Shown piece by piece: positions 6,430-12,681 of a stretch of DNA of 12,681 nt. The stretch covers positions 1-12,681 of the forward strand of contig JAFVHC010000153.1 in the NCBI GenBank assembly GCA_017474705.1. Reading direction: 5' to 3'. Made by a program: the position numbers and the translations under genes. Source of the DNA: Bacillota bacterium. Its GTDB lineage: Bacteria > Bacillota > Clostridia > Lachnospirales > Bianqueaceae. How positions within the stretch are numbered: position 1 is the stretch's first letter; every line of letters begins with the position of its first letter. A model generated the notes under the pieces. It did no database searches. It was not told the origin of the DNA and saw only the letters and a program-made list of their open reading frames with translations.

Positions 6430-6443
6430 AAAGGATTGATCCA

Positions 6444-7268
6444 ATGCGATTTTTAGATAAAGCCGAACGAAAACTCGGGCGTTATGCCATCCCCGGTCTG
6501 ATGCGTTTCGTCATCATCGGAACGGCGGTCGCTTACGTTCTGTATCTGATCAATCCCCAATATCTCAGCTACCTGTATCTGGATCCACAGTTGGTCCTGA
6601 AGGGACAGGTATGGCGTTTGATCACGTTCATCTTCATCCCGACCAATGTCGGCAATCCGTTTTTTCTGCTCATCTCGCTGTATTTTTATTATTTCATCGG
6701 CAAGATGCTGGAAGAACGCTGGGGCGCCTTCCGTTTCAATGTATTCTATTTCACAGGCATCCTGTGCGCGATCCTGGCTTCCTTCCTCCTGGGCATCTAC
6801 GGTGTGCCGGATTATCTGAACGAGACCCTGTTCCTGGCTTTCGCCACACTCTTCCCGGAGATCACGGTGCTCATCTTCTTCATCATCCCGGTGAAGGTCA
6901 AGTGGCTGGGCTGGCTGTCCGCCGTCATGCTCCTGATCCAGTTCATCACCGGAGCGGGCTGGCGGTACCGCGTGTACATTCTGTTTTCATTGTTCAACTA
7001 TTTTCTGTTCTTCGGTCCGGAACTGTACCGCATCATCCGCAGTTGGATCCGCCGTGAATCTTATTATAAAAAAAGCAGCTTGTATCAGCGGCCGCAGCCG
7101 AGTCGCCCAGGCACCGGCAATGTGACCCGCGTCGCTTTCCATCGCTGCCATATCTGCGGCAAGACCGAACTGGACGATCCGAACATGGAGTTCCGGTACT
7201 GTTCTCAATGCGGCGGTAACTATGAGTACTGCATGGATCACCTGTACAATCACGAACATATCCAATAA
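6444..7268 (+). CDS. Rhomboid-like membrane protein with C-terminal zinc ribbon, catalytic residues absent
   Basis: A 274-residue protein with about six membrane helices (roughly 20-195) and a cytosolic tail. GQVWRLITF (55-63) and LEERWGAFRF (89-98) match the WR loop and helix-2 signature of the rhomboid fold. The GxSG serine motif expected in helix 4 is not seen; the corresponding region reads LNETLFLAFATLFPE. No catalytic histidine is visible in the last helix, so the protein is probably a non-proteolytic, derlin-like member. The tail carries CHIC (235-238) and CSQC (253-256), a likely zinc ribbon, then a Cys/His-rich end. I chose the ATG at 6444 because it has AAAGGAT upstream; the in-frame ATG at 6354 lies upstream of the promoter. 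It is the first gene of a plus-strand operon and lies 12 bases before the HAD gene. Function is unknown. Confidence 0.8.
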   Translation: MRFLDKAERKLGRYAIPGLMRFVIIGTAVAYVLYLINPQYLSYLYLDPQLVLKGQVWRLITFIFIPTNVGNPFFLLISLYFYYFIGKMLEERWGAFRFNVFYFTGILCAILASFLLGIYGVPDYLNETLFLAFATLFPEITVLIFFIIPVKVKWLGWLSAVMLLIQFITGAGWRYRVYILFSLFNYFLFFGPELYRIIRSWIRRESYYKKSSLYQRPQPSRPGTGNVTRVAFHRCHICGKTELDDPNMEFRYCSQCGGNYEYCMDHLYNHEHIQ

Positions 7269-7280
7269 CGGAGAAGACCC

Positions 7281-7925
7281 ATGCCTGCAATCATTTTCGA
7301 TATGGACGGTGTCCTGCTGGATACCGAACGTCTGATGAAGGGTTTCTGGCAGCAGGAGGCCGACGCTCTCGGTTTTGGAGATATCACCCCGGTCTATATG
7401 CGATGTGTCGGCATCACCGACGCCCTGTGCAAGGAGCTGTTCGAGCAGGAGTATCCGGAATTATGCCCCTTTGAGGCTTTCCAGGCCCGAGCGATCGCTA
7501 ACCTTCGGGCACATATGCGCACGTATGGTGTTCCGGTCAAACCCGGTGCAAAAGAATTGCTTTCTGCTTTAAAGGAAGCCGGCTGGACCGTCGGCCTGGC
7601 CTCCTCCACCTACATCGACAGCGTGCGCAAAGAGCTGGAGCAGACCGGACTGCTGCCGTATTTCGATGTGATCATCGGCGGTGACACGGTCCCGCGCTCC
7701 AAACCCGCGCCGGACATCTATCTGATGGCCTGCGAAAAAGCCGGTGCCGTACCTGCTGAAACCTATGCGGTCGAGGATTCCCACAATGGGATCCGTTCCG
7801 CGCATGCCGCCGGCATGAAACCTTTGATGGTACCGGATCTGTTACCGCCGATCCCGTCCATCCGTACATTATGCACAGCAGTCCTTCCGGACCTTATTTC
7901 TGTGCGGGAGTATTTATTATCATAG
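7281..7925 (+). CDS. HAD-superfamily phosphatase/phosphomutase (beta-phosphoglucomutase-like)
   Basis: A 214-residue soluble enzyme of the HAD superfamily, subfamily I with a helical cap. Motif I is IIFDMDGVLLDTE with nucleophile Asp7 and acid/base Asp9. Motif II is GLASST (Ser108). Motif III is the lysine in RSKPAPD (Lys141). Motif IV is AVEDSHNG (Glu165, Asp166). The DMDGVLLDTE and VEDSHNGIRSAHAAGM patterns are typical of the beta-phosphoglucomutase/YcjU/sugar-phosphatase group, so the substrate is probably a small phosphorylated sugar. The exact reaction cannot be read from the sequence. The start has GGAGAAG at 5-6 bases. It follows the rhomboid-like gene by 12 bases and precedes the MATE gene by 14, so it is probably co-transcribed with both. 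Confidence 0.9.
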   Translation: MPAIIFDMDGVLLDTERLMKGFWQQEADALGFGDITPVYMRCVGITDALCKELFEQEYPELCPFEAFQARAIANLRAHMRTYGVPVKPGAKELLSALKEAGWTVGLASSTYIDSVRKELEQTGLLPYFDVIIGGDTVPRSKPAPDIYLMACEKAGAVPAETYAVEDSHNGIRSAHAAGMKPLMVPDLLPPIPSIRTLCTAVLPDLISVREYLLS

Positions 7926-7939
7926 GAATCCGCAACATC

Positions 7940-9307
7940 ATGGCTTCACCTTTATCCAAGCTTCGTGCTTCAGAAAAAGATATGACGCAGGGAACGCCCT
8001 GGAAACTGATCCTGGGCTTCTTTTTCCCGCTTTTTTTGGGCAATTGCTTCCAGCAGGTCTACAATCTGGTCGATACCATCATCGTCGGAAAGGGGATCGG
8101 TGACCGGGCTCTTGCGGCTGTCGGGTCCACCGGATCCCTGCATTTTTTCATCTTCGGTTTCGTGATCGGCCTGACAAACGGCGCCTCGATCCCCATTGCA
8201 CAGGCCTATGGCGCCAAGGATCCCGCCCGGCTGAAGAAGGTCGTCGGTCAAAGTGCTCTCACCTGCATCAGTATCGGTCTTCTCTTTTCCGTGCTCAGCA
8301 TCTTGCTGACCGTGCCCCTGCTGAAACTGCTGAAGACCCCTGAAGACATTTTCCCGGAAGCCCGGCTCTACATGCAGATCTTCTGCGCCGGCCTTTTCGT
8401 CACGACGATGTACAATTACGCATCCTGCGTCCTGCGTGCGATCGGCGACAGCCGGACGCCGCTCTGGTCCATCGTCATTTCCTCACTGACCAACGTCGTT
8501 CTGGACATCCTGTTCGTGGTGGTCTGGCATTGGGGCGTGGCGGGTGCCGCCATCGCCACGGTACTGGCGCAGATCCTGTCCGTCGTATTCTACATGCTGC
8601 GTCTTCGCAAAGCCACTGCTGTCATTCCCGGACGCGGCGACCTGAAGCCGGATTTCAAAGCGATGTTCGGGCTGATCCGACTGGGTCTGCCCGTCGGTTT
8701 CATGAATTCCATCACCGCCTGCGGCGGCATGTTGCTGCAGTATTTCGTCAACGGCATGGGGTCGGTCTACACGGCTGCCTATGCTGTCTGTCAGCGCTTC
8801 TTCGCCTTCTTCGAACAGCCCGGTGTGGCCATCGGTCTGTCGATCTCCACATATGTCGGCCAGAACTATGGCGCCAAAAATCTGAAACGGATCCGCATCG
8901 GCGTGGTCTCTGCCTGCATCATGACGTTGATCATTGGTCTTTCGCTGGGCTTGCTGGAATTCTTCTTCCCCGACACCCTGACGGGACTCATGCTGTCTGA
9001 CCGGGCGACGATCCGTCTCTGCCGCCAGCTGCTGCCTTATGGCGGCATGTTGTTGTGGCTGCTCAACTTCCTGTTCGTCTACCGATATGCCTGTCTGGCC
9101 ATGAGCTACACGACCATGCCCATGCTTTCCGGCATCCTGGAGCTGGTCTGCCGCGTTTCCTTCTGTCTGCTGCTGGCCGGGCGTATGGGGTTCCCTGGTA
9201 TCACCATAGCGGAGATGTCTGCCTGGGTCGGAGCCTCGCTATTCCTTTGTGTATACTATCATATCGTCATGCGCCGTCTTTCCAAGGCGCAAAAACAAGG
9301 AGTCTGA
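7940..9307 (+). CDS. MATE family multidrug/metabolite exporter
   Basis: A 455-residue integral membrane protein with about 12 helices, the usual MATE length. It exports organic cations or metabolites in exchange for Na+ or H+. FPLFLGNCFQQVYNLVDTIIVG (about 29-50) is the family's helix-1 signature. The two homologous halves can be seen in the matching AQAYGAKDPARLK and GQNYGAKNLKRIR segments, each after a Gly-rich helix. I chose the ATG at 7940 because it avoids overlap with the HAD gene and has AGGAA about 11 bases upstream; the longer ORF from 7871 runs back into the HAD coding sequence. The ribosome binding site of the next gene lies over this gene's last codons. The substrate cannot be predicted. 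Confidence 0.92.
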   Translation: MASPLSKLRASEKDMTQGTPWKLILGFFFPLFLGNCFQQVYNLVDTIIVGKGIGDRALAAVGSTGSLHFFIFGFVIGLTNGASIPIAQAYGAKDPARLKKVVGQSALTCISIGLLFSVLSILLTVPLLKLLKTPEDIFPEARLYMQIFCAGLFVTTMYNYASCVLRAIGDSRTPLWSIVISSLTNVVLDILFVVVWHWGVAGAAIATVLAQILSVVFYMLRLRKATAVIPGRGDLKPDFKAMFGLIRLGLPVGFMNSITACGGMLLQYFVNGMGSVYTAAYAVCQRFFAFFEQPGVAIGLSISTYVGQNYGAKNLKRIRIGVVSACIMTLIIGLSLGLLEFFFPDTLTGLMLSDRATIRLCRQLLPYGGMLLWLLNFLFVYRYACLAMSYTTMPMLSGILELVCRVSFCLLLAGRMGFPGITIAEMSAWVGASLFLCVYYHIVMRRLSKAQKQGV

Positions 9308-9310
9308 GCG

Positions 9311-9958
9311 ATGGGTGCGCTTAAAAGATATTTGGCCGGAGTCGGTACGAGGCGGCTCATCGGCCTCGTACTCGGAAACCTGATCCTCGGTATCGGCTGC
9401 GGTGCCTTTAAGTGGGCGGCTGTCGGCAATGATCCTTTCTCCGCCAGTTCCATGGCCCTGGCGGCGTTTCTCCACATCCCCTACGGTTATTTCAACGTAC
9501 TGTACAACGTCCTGTTTTTCACTCTCCAGATCATCTGGGGACGCAAATATATCGGCATCGGTACGATCATCAACTGGTTCTGCCTGGGGTTCACCATCCA
9601 AGGCACCTTCGACCTGCTGTCAAAACTTGGCACACCGGAAACCTGGCCCCAAAAGATCCTGATCATGGCCATCGGCATCCTGATCATCTGCCTGGGACTG
9701 TCCCTGTATCAGACCTCAGACACCGGTCTGGCGCCGTTCGACAGCATCTCCGTGATGATGCACGACCATTGGGGGATCCCGTATTTCTGGTGTCGCATCA
9801 TCACAGACAGTTTCTGTGCTTTGGTCACGTTCCTGACCGGCGGCTTGCTGGGCGTCGGTACCCTTGTCTGTGCCTTTGGTCTTGGACCCATCATCCAATT
9901 CTTCAACACCCATTTTTCAGAAAAGGCATTGCGGCACAGGATCGGACAAACAAAATAA
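9311..9958 (+). CDS. YczE/YyaS/YitT family membrane protein
   Basis: A 215-residue membrane protein with about five hydrophobic segments and a basic N-terminus. GNDPFSASSMALAAF (39-53) with GIPxGxxN-like and IGIGTIINWFCLG (81-93) blocks is the pattern of the YczE/YitT-type proteins. The pattern recurs in the second half as TGLAPFDSISVMM (138-150) and GVGTLVCAFGLG (181-192), which indicates an internal duplication like that of many transporters. Function is not established for the family; Bacillus YczE has been linked to surfactin production. AAGGAG overlaps the end of the MATE gene and only 3 bases separate the two, so they are co-translated. It is the last gene of the operon, and a terminator overlaps its stop codon. 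Confidence 0.8.
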   Translation: MGALKRYLAGVGTRRLIGLVLGNLILGIGCGAFKWAAVGNDPFSASSMALAAFLHIPYGYFNVLYNVLFFTLQIIWGRKYIGIGTIINWFCLGFTIQGTFDLLSKLGTPETWPQKILIMAIGILIICLGLSLYQTSDTGLAPFDSISVMMHDHWGIPYFWCRIITDSFCALVTFLTGGLLGVGTLVCAFGLGPIIQFFNTHFSEKALRHRIGQTK

Positions 9959-9982
9959 GACCCACTCCAAGGAGTGGGTCTT
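9957..9982. terminator. Bidirectional intrinsic terminator between convergent genes
   Basis: AAGACCCACTCC and GGAGTGGGTCTT are 12-base perfect arms around AA, folding with a CAAG tetraloop. The plus strand continues TCATT, a weak tail. The minus strand continues ATTTTGTTTG, a better tail. It begins within the stop codon of the YczE-type gene and lies 23 bases beyond the stop of the cytidylate kinase-like gene, so it serves both. Confidence 0.85.
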
Positions 9983-10005
9983 CATTGGCTGTTATGAGCC
10001 GGTGA

Positions 10006-10596
10006 TCACTGGCGGTTTTTGACGATCTGCTCGATCAGATCTACCGTGCCGTCCAGGCCCAGCAGAGCGCTGTTGATGGTCAGATCATATCCGCGGGAAT
10101 CGCCCCATTTATGGTGGCAGTAGTAATTGTGATAGAATTTACGTTCACGGTCCATCTTCTTCATGAGCGAAAGGGCCTTATCCTCAGAAAGTTCATATTT
10201 TTCCATGATGCGGGCTTTCTTCGCTTCCGTGGTGGAACGGACGAAGATGCTGATCAAAGATTCCTGGTCTGCCAGTATATCCTCGGCACAGCGGCCGACC
10301 ACGACAAAGCTCATGCCTTCTTTGGCACCACGGCGCAGCACCTCGAACTGAGCCTGCGCGATATTCTCGGAAGCTGAACTGGTATACCCGTTGATGCTGC
10401 GGGCAAAGAGGATGCTGGTCCCCTTCTCGTCAAACTGACGGATGGCTTCTTCAGAATAACCCTTCTCGTCTGCGACCCGCTGGATCAGATTCTTGTCCAG
10501 CAGAGGGATGCCCAGACGCTCTGACAGCTGCTCGGCGATATAATGTCCGCCACTTCCGAATTCACGTCCGATACTGATGATGATCTGCTTATTCAT
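10006..10596 (-). CDS. Cytidylate kinase-like family protein
   Basis: A 196-residue P-loop protein of the cytidylate kinase-like family (PF13189), which is distinct from the housekeeping CMP kinase. ISIGREFGSGGHYIAEQL (7-24) is the family's modified Walker A motif. VVVGRCAEDIL (98-108) follows, then the arginine-rich lid MDRERKFYHNYY (148-159) and the hallmark WGDSRGYDLTINSA (164-177). Phosphorylation of a nucleoside monophosphate or similar small molecule is expected, but substrates are not well established. I chose the ATG at 10596, 10 bases after AAGGAG; a GTG at 10602 would add two residues with 4-base spacing. It is transcribed alone from a strong promoter at 10663-10635, divergent from the HAD-like gene, and ends at the shared terminator. 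Confidence 0.88.
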   Translation of the reverse strand: MNKQIIISIGREFGSGGHYIAEQLSERLGIPLLDKNLIQRVADEKGYSEEAIRQFDEKGTSILFARSINGYTSSASENIAQAQFEVLRRGAKEGMSFVVVGRCAEDILADQESLISIFVRSTTEAKKARIMEKYELSEDKALSLMKKMDRERKFYHNYYCHHKWGDSRGYDLTINSALLGLDGTVDLIEQIVKNRQ

Positions 10597-10617
10597 GGCC
10601 ACAGTGCTCCTTCCACA

Positions 10618-10634
10618 ACGATCTGTTTGATCGT
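10618..10634. promoter_or_regulatory. Inverted repeat at the start site of the cytidylate kinase-like gene (candidate operator)
   Basis: ACGATC-TGTTT-GATCGT has perfect 6-base arms and directly abuts the -10 box, so it covers the predicted transcription start. This is a typical repressor position, although a 5'-end RNA hairpin is also possible. The arms contain the same ACGATC/GATCGT units as the palindrome before the fucosidase gene, in the opposite order. Confidence 0.4.
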
Positions 10635-10663
10635 ATTATACTGCATTTTTATGGATTTGACAA
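10635..10663 (-). promoter_or_regulatory. Sigma-A promoter of the cytidylate kinase-like gene
   Basis: On the minus strand TTGTCA (10663-10658), a 17-base spacer, and perfect TATAAT (10640-10635). The hexamers and spacing are identical to those of the promoter at 6378-6406. Transcription should start near 10628, about 32 bases before the ATG. Confidence 0.85.
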
Positions 10664-10681
10664 CTGAAAGCGAGGTTTCTT

Positions 10682-11182
10682 ATGATCCTTTTCATTGATT
10701 GCGGCGATACTTTGTGTGATGAGTCCACAGAAGTCCGTCTTGTGCCCGGCGGTGTGGTACAAAAGGCAAGTCTTTTTCCCGGAGCCGCGGAAACGATCGA
10801 ACGCATCCACGCACTCGGCATCCCTATCTGTCTTGTGGCCGATGGTCTGGATGCTTCCTTCCAGGTCATCCTGCATGGCCTGACCGGCTGTTTTGATGGA
10901 TGGGTCACTTCAGAAGCCGTAGGTGCCGAGAAACCGTCTTCCTTGATGTTCCAGACCGCGATGGATGTTATGGGGCTGTCCGATGCGGACAAACCGCACA
11001 TCCTCATGGTCGGCAACAACGTTCGTAAGGACATCGCTGGCGCCAACCGCTTTGGCATCATCTCGGTCCTGGCGGACTATTCTCCCAGGTATGACATGAC
11101 ACCGCTCACACCGGACGAGGTACCGCAATATATTCTGCATGACATCAGGGATCTGCCGGAATTGATCCGGATCCTGGAATGA
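10682..11182 (+). CDS. HAD-like protein with degenerate catalytic motifs
   Basis: A 166-residue protein with a minimal HAD Rossmann fold and no large cap. Motif I reads FIDCGDTL: nucleophile Asp6 is present, but the usual second Asp (+2) is Gly8, with Asp9 next to it. Motif II reads LVADG (51-55) instead of ending in Ser/Thr. Motif III Lys84 lies in EKPS. Motif IV reads MVGNNVRKDIAGAN (109-122), with Asn112 where Asp is usual and Asp117 kept. The overall order is HAD-like, so it may be a divergent phosphatase or a non-catalytic sensor. A DxG motif I is also found in the active phosphatase YihX. The ribosome binding site (GCGAGG) is weak. A possible promoter (TTGATC 10627-10632, 17 bases, TATGGA 10650-10655) is poor and overlaps the divergent promoter. 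A terminator follows 31 bases after the stop. Confidence 0.8.
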   Translation: MILFIDCGDTLCDESTEVRLVPGGVVQKASLFPGAAETIERIHALGIPICLVADGLDASFQVILHGLTGCFDGWVTSEAVGAEKPSSLMFQTAMDVMGLSDADKPHILMVGNNVRKDIAGANRFGIISVLADYSPRYDMTPLTPDEVPQYILHDIRDLPELIRILE

Positions 11183-11213
11183 TATCCACACAAATATGTC
11201 CTAGCCGCAAAAA

Positions 11214-11235
11214 ACCGAGAGCATGCGCTCTCGGT
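11214..11235. terminator. Bidirectional intrinsic terminator
   Basis: ACCGAGAGC and GCTCTCGGT are 9-base perfect arms around an ATGC loop. On the minus strand the stem runs straight into TTTTTTGCGG, a strong terminator for the unknown membrane protein gene that ends at 11243. On the plus strand it is followed by CTTATTTTTATT, which ends transcription of the HAD-like gene. Confidence 0.9.
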
Positions 11236-11242
11236 CTTATTT

Positions 11243-11845
11243 TTATTGAGCAGGCAGCATCGGATAGTCCGGATTGTCGAGCTGGAAATCCAGTAGTACG
11301 TTCTGTGCTTTACCGACGTTCTTTGCATCCGTGATACAAAAAGCCTTGATCACCGGCCTGCCGCCGGAACGCATGGTCTTCTGTAGGATCACCTGCTTGA
11401 AGCGGCCGACCACGATGGGCGAACGGTCCTGCCCCATCCAATAATCGATGAACGTCTCGGTATCGCCGGAACAGTCGATCTTCTCAAAATGTATCGTTCG
11501 ATAATCCTTAGCCAGGTCCACATCCGGCTTTGGATCCGCATCGAACTTGATATGCATCTTGGCTTTGAACGGGCCTTTTTTATAAGTCGCGTCTGACATG
11601 TAAGACTCCATAGATCCATAGAAATGGTCCGGCTTGTACAGGAAGCACAGCATGAATCCTTCTACTTCCAGAACACCTGTTTCTTCCTGCGGAGATCCGG
11701 AAGCATTATAGTAGACCATCGGCATCGTCCTGTGGACGTACCAGGGAAATGGAAGGAAGTAAACGGCCAGCGCGGCTGAGGATAGGAGGATCACCAGTAC
11801 GCTGATCCACTTGATCCAGCGGAAGACTCTTTTTGCATTTGCCAT
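11243..11845 (-). CDS. Single-pass membrane protein of unknown function
   Basis: I do not recognise this 200-residue protein. It has a basic N-terminus (MANAKRVFRWIKW), one hydrophobic segment (about 13-33), and a remaining domain of about 165 residues. The domain is mixed alpha/beta in character, with short aromatic-rich stretches such as EGFMLCFLYKPDHFYGSMESY (62-82, first part) and a Pro-rich end. By the positive-inside rule the domain should face outside. It has two cysteines in that domain outside any recognised motif. I chose the ATG at 11845, 10 bases after AAGGGGAG; a GTG at 11854 is possible but only 1-2 bases from the same site. It begins 18 bases after the stop of the upstream gene and ends at a strong terminator, so the two form a short operon. 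Confidence 0.7.
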   Translation of the reverse strand: MANAKRVFRWIKWISVLVILLSSAALAVYFLPFPWYVHRTMPMVYYNASGSPQEETGVLEVEGFMLCFLYKPDHFYGSMESYMSDATYKKGPFKAKMHIKFDADPKPDVDLAKDYRTIHFEKIDCSGDTETFIDYWMGQDRSPIVVGRFKQVILQKTMRSGGRPVIKAFCITDAKNVGKAQNVLLDFQLDNPDYPMLPAQ

Positions 11846-11863
11846 GGAACGCACTCTCCCCTT

Positions 11864-12670
11864 TTACTTGCTCTCTTTGTACGGATAATACGCTGGAGCG
11901 TAATGCAGGATCTCGACGAAAACATGCTTGTCCTCTCCGGTCCTGCCGTAGCGGAAACGCACGCATTTATCACCGAAACTATGGTTCAGAAACGTCTTGA
12001 TCCAGGCGCCGCGGTACGCGACGAGATTTTCGCTGACAACGATCCCATTATCATACTCGGCAAGCACTTCTTCCGGCATTTTTTCCGGCGTGTACTTTTC
12101 ACCGCTCTGCACTTTGATCTTCGTATATTGATTGTCCTTGTTCAAAGCACCGTATTTTTTGACCAGACTGGAGAAGATGTGGTTCGCACCGGCCATCTGC
12201 ATGGACGTCCAATCTGTAGAAGCAGAGTCCCATCGCTTGACATAACCGATGCACCGCGCCACGTCGGAACGTGCGCCGGGCAGCGGGATGCGGTTGATCA
12301 GGCCGCTGACGCCGCCTTCATCCGCCACCGTCTCTTCCACGGTCTCCTCTTCTGCCGCTTCAGTTTCTGTGGCCTCTCCTTCTTCACCATTTTCCTCATC
12401 TTCGTCTGTCTCCTCCGGCTCTACAGCCATCGGATCCATGAAGATGAGCGTAGTCACAAAATCGAGCCCTTCGATGCTTTCGCGCATGACCAGGTATTTA
12501 TACCCCTGGGCTTTCTGTTCCGGTTCCGTGACGTCCAGAAACGTGACACCATCACGCTCCAGTGCCGAAAGAACGAAATCTGTATCAACACCAACGTATG
12601 TCGAAAGGTCATACCCAAGCGACTGATCTGTAGGGATGATCTCATCCCGCTTGTTCAGCCACTTGAACAT
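11864..12670 (-). CDS. Unknown soluble protein with central acidic linker
   Basis: I do not recognise this 268-residue protein. It has no signal peptide or membrane segment. Residues 1-82 form one compact-looking domain. Residues 84-118 are almost entirely Glu, Asp, Thr, Ala and Gly, a flexible acidic linker. Residues 119-268 form a second domain rich in aromatic residues, with basic stretches such as KCVRFRYGRTGEDK. The two-domain form with an acidic tether suggests a scaffold or partner-binding protein, which is speculation. The ATG at 12670 has no visible Shine-Dalgarno sequence in the 11 bases before the window edge, and the frame stays open upstream, so the true start could lie outside. 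It is followed by the membrane protein gene 18 bases later. Confidence 0.65.
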   Translation of the reverse strand: MFKWLNKRDEIIPTDQSLGYDLSTYVGVDTDFVLSALERDGVTFLDVTEPEQKAQGYKYLVMRESIEGLDFVTTLIFMDPMAVEPEETDEDEENGEEGEATETEAAEEETVEETVADEGGVSGLINRIPLPGARSDVARCIGYVKRWDSASTDWTSMQMAGANHIFSSLVKKYGALNKDNQYTKIKVQSGEKYTPEKMPEEVLAEYDNGIVVSENLVAYRGAWIKTFLNHSFGDKCVRFRYGRTGEDKHVFVEILHYAPAYYPYKESK

Positions 12671-12681
12671 ATATGCACAAC

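Larger units (their letters stand above)
6097..6443. other. Divergent intergenic region between pilus operon and rhomboid-HAD-MATE operon
   Basis: These 347 bases contain no plausible gene. They hold a strong plus-strand promoter (6378-6406), an overlapping minus-strand promoter candidate (6402-6429), and three inverted repeats (6123-6153, 6176-6250 and 6279-6307). The repeats would all lie within the 5' leader of the pilus mRNA if the minus promoter is used. The pilin Shine-Dalgarno sequence AAAGGAGG lies at 6112-6105 on the minus strand. An 8-base palindrome TCGATCGA lies at 6259-6266. The very short minus-strand ORF ATGAACATTATGTAA (4 codons) in the leader is not convincing as a leader peptide. 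Confidence 0.8.

Noticed and set aside
6240..6430. Known riboswitch or T-box in the pilus leader
   Set aside because: I could not find a T-box sequence, or a cobalamin, SAM, purine or c-di-GMP aptamer core. The leader is described only as inverted repeats.
12249..12626. Plus-strand Ser-rich open frame
   Set aside because: The serine runs are the reverse complement of the Glu/Thr-rich linker codons of the minus-strand gene.
1..12681. CRISPR array, tRNA genes, insertion sequences or phage genes
   Set aside because: I saw no direct repeat arrays, transposase or integrase motifs, or tRNA-like cloverleaf with CCA in the non-coding stretches.

Overview
The window looks like chromosomal DNA of a low-to-mid GC Gram-positive gut commensal (Bacillota; Erysipelotrichia or a clostridial relative, which is inference only). 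The evidence is AGGAGG-type ribosome binding sites, sigma-A promoters of the TTGTCA-17 bp-TATAAT type, sortase-anchored surface proteins, and intrinsic terminators between convergent genes. Most genes are intact. The left edge cuts an alpha-L-fucosidase, and the right-edge gene begins 11 bases inside the window.

Region 1 (1-860, minus): the N-terminal 286 codons of a cytosolic GH29 alpha-L-fucosidase, with a palindrome directly upstream of its ribosome binding site.

Region 2 (977-6096, minus): a compact four-gene pilus operon. In transcription order it encodes a Spy0128/FctA-like backbone pilin ending in IPTGL, a class B sortase, a small FctB-like protein ending in VPRTGD, and a 905-residue Cpa-like tip adhesin. 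The adhesin has a thioester domain, CnaB and VaFE repeats, and a VPTGL sorting signal. All four genes overlap (14, 4 and 4 bases), so translation is probably coupled. The arrangement resembles the streptococcal FCT pilus islands, but no SipA/LepA-type signal peptidase gene is present. The likely division of labour is that the class B sortase joins the two (I/V)PTGL proteins into a fibre, while the VPRTGD protein is the wall-anchored base.

Region 3 (6097-6443): a 347-base divergent intergenic region. It holds a strong plus-strand promoter, an overlapping weaker minus-strand promoter candidate, and three inverted repeats that would lie in a roughly 300-nt leader of the pilus mRNA. One is terminator-like, and one of its arms is complementary to the pilin Shine-Dalgarno region. 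This leader is the most unusual part of the window.

Region 4 (6444-9958, plus): a probable operon encoding a rhomboid-like membrane protein without visible catalytic residues but with a C-terminal zinc ribbon, a HAD phosphatase/phosphomutase, a MATE exporter, and a YczE/YitT-type membrane protein. It ends at a bidirectional terminator.

Region 5 (10006-11182): a cytidylate kinase-like protein (minus) and a degenerate HAD-like protein (plus), transcribed divergently. Region 6 (11243-12670, minus): two adjacent genes of unknown function, one soluble with a strongly acidic linker and one a single-pass membrane protein, closed by a strong terminator. I saw no tRNA, rRNA, CRISPR array, insertion sequence or prophage gene.
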